This document shows, piece by piece, positions 11,914-12,059 of a stretch of 12,059 bases of DNA (positions are counted from its first letter, which is position 1; every line of letters begins with the position of its first letter). The notes under the pieces were generated by a model that saw only the letters and a list, made by a program, of their open reading frames with translations, was not told the origin of the DNA and did no database searches. Position numbers and translations under genes: made by a program. This DNA is from Patescibacteria group bacterium (GTDB lineage Bacteria; Patescibacteriota; Minisyncoccia; JAHCSD01), in the NCBI GenBank assembly GCA_018609185.1, contig JAHCSD010000003.1:9297-21355 (forward strand), read 5' to 3'.

Positions 11914-12059
11914 GGTATTAGTGAGCCAGCTGCTCCTTTGATGGTTTTGCCTGCTCCATAAGTCCAGTTTGCGGTATCGATTGAACCTCCAACAATCCAT
12001 TCTCCGGCGGCACACAGGTCACCACCCGCGGCGAGTTCTGCACCACCGCAGAATATACA
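11910..12059 (-). CDS. 3' end of an unrecognised, probably exported protein (partial)
   Basis: The minus-strand frame entering from the window's right edge encodes 49 residues before TGA at 11912-11910; the start lies outside. I do not recognise the family. The fragment begins CIFCGGAELAAGGDLCAAG and continues with EWIVGGSIDTANWTYGAGK to the end SLIP. It is rich in Gly and Ala, has three Cys (two as C-x2-C) and two Trp, and has no membrane segment. This composition suits an extracytoplasmic domain. It is 31 bp upstream of the pilin-like gene on the same strand, and both contain Cys-rich segments, so they may act together in a surface structure. That link is inference. Confidence 0.55.
   Translation of the reverse strand, partial: CIFCGGAELAAGGDLCAAGEWIVGGSIDTANWTYGAGKTIKGAAGSLIP

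Overview
The window looks like chromosomal DNA from a small-genome bacterium of the Candidate Phyla Radiation (Patescibacteria), most likely a Parcubacteria-type lineage. This is inferred from compact genes, the lack of Shine-Dalgarno motifs at nearly every start, a TrbC/VirB2-like two-helix pilin with a Cys-rich tail, a short Gram-positive-type YidC and the many hairpins between genes. No rRNA, tRNA, IS element or CRISPR array is visible.

Layout. (a) 1-174: non-coding DNA with a short hairpin and a large nested hairpin, 3' of tyrS. (b) 175-1368, minus strand: tyrosyl-tRNA synthetase. (c) 1369-1507: divergent promoter region with a 12-bp inverted repeat carrying mirror-image TATGAT boxes. (d) 1508-4057, plus strand: class A penicillin-binding protein, converging on and overlapping by 8 bp the next gene. 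(e) 4050-7234, minus strand: replication-initiation cluster dnaA, dnaN and a small DciA-like (DUF721) gene, with a very AT-rich dnaA-dnaN spacer. (f) 7235-7631: the likely replication origin. It holds DnaA boxes, the dnaA promoter with a DnaA box in its spacer, and two back-to-back large hairpins. (g) 7632-10987, plus strand: rpmH, rnpA, yidD, yidC, jag/khpB and a polysaccharide flippase, tightly packed. (h) 10988-11224: four consecutive inverted repeats, two of them loop-free perfect palindromes, between convergent genes. (i) 11225-12059, minus strand: the pilin-like protein and the 3' end of a second, unrecognised gene.

How it fits together. The dnaA/dnaN/dciA set runs left and the rpmH set runs right from 7235-7631, so both sides are transcribed away from the proposed origin. 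dnaA, dnaN and the DciA-like gene would supply origin recognition, the sliding clamp and helicase loading. rpmH, rnpA, yidD, yidC and jag form the classical origin-proximal set for ribosome, RNase P and membrane-protein biogenesis. The flippase and the PBP serve envelope construction. The main points for follow-up are the tandem hairpins overlapping the dnaA promoter, the palindrome cluster at 10989-11165, the nested hairpin at 31-126, the putative leaderless genes and the Cys-rich pilin pair.
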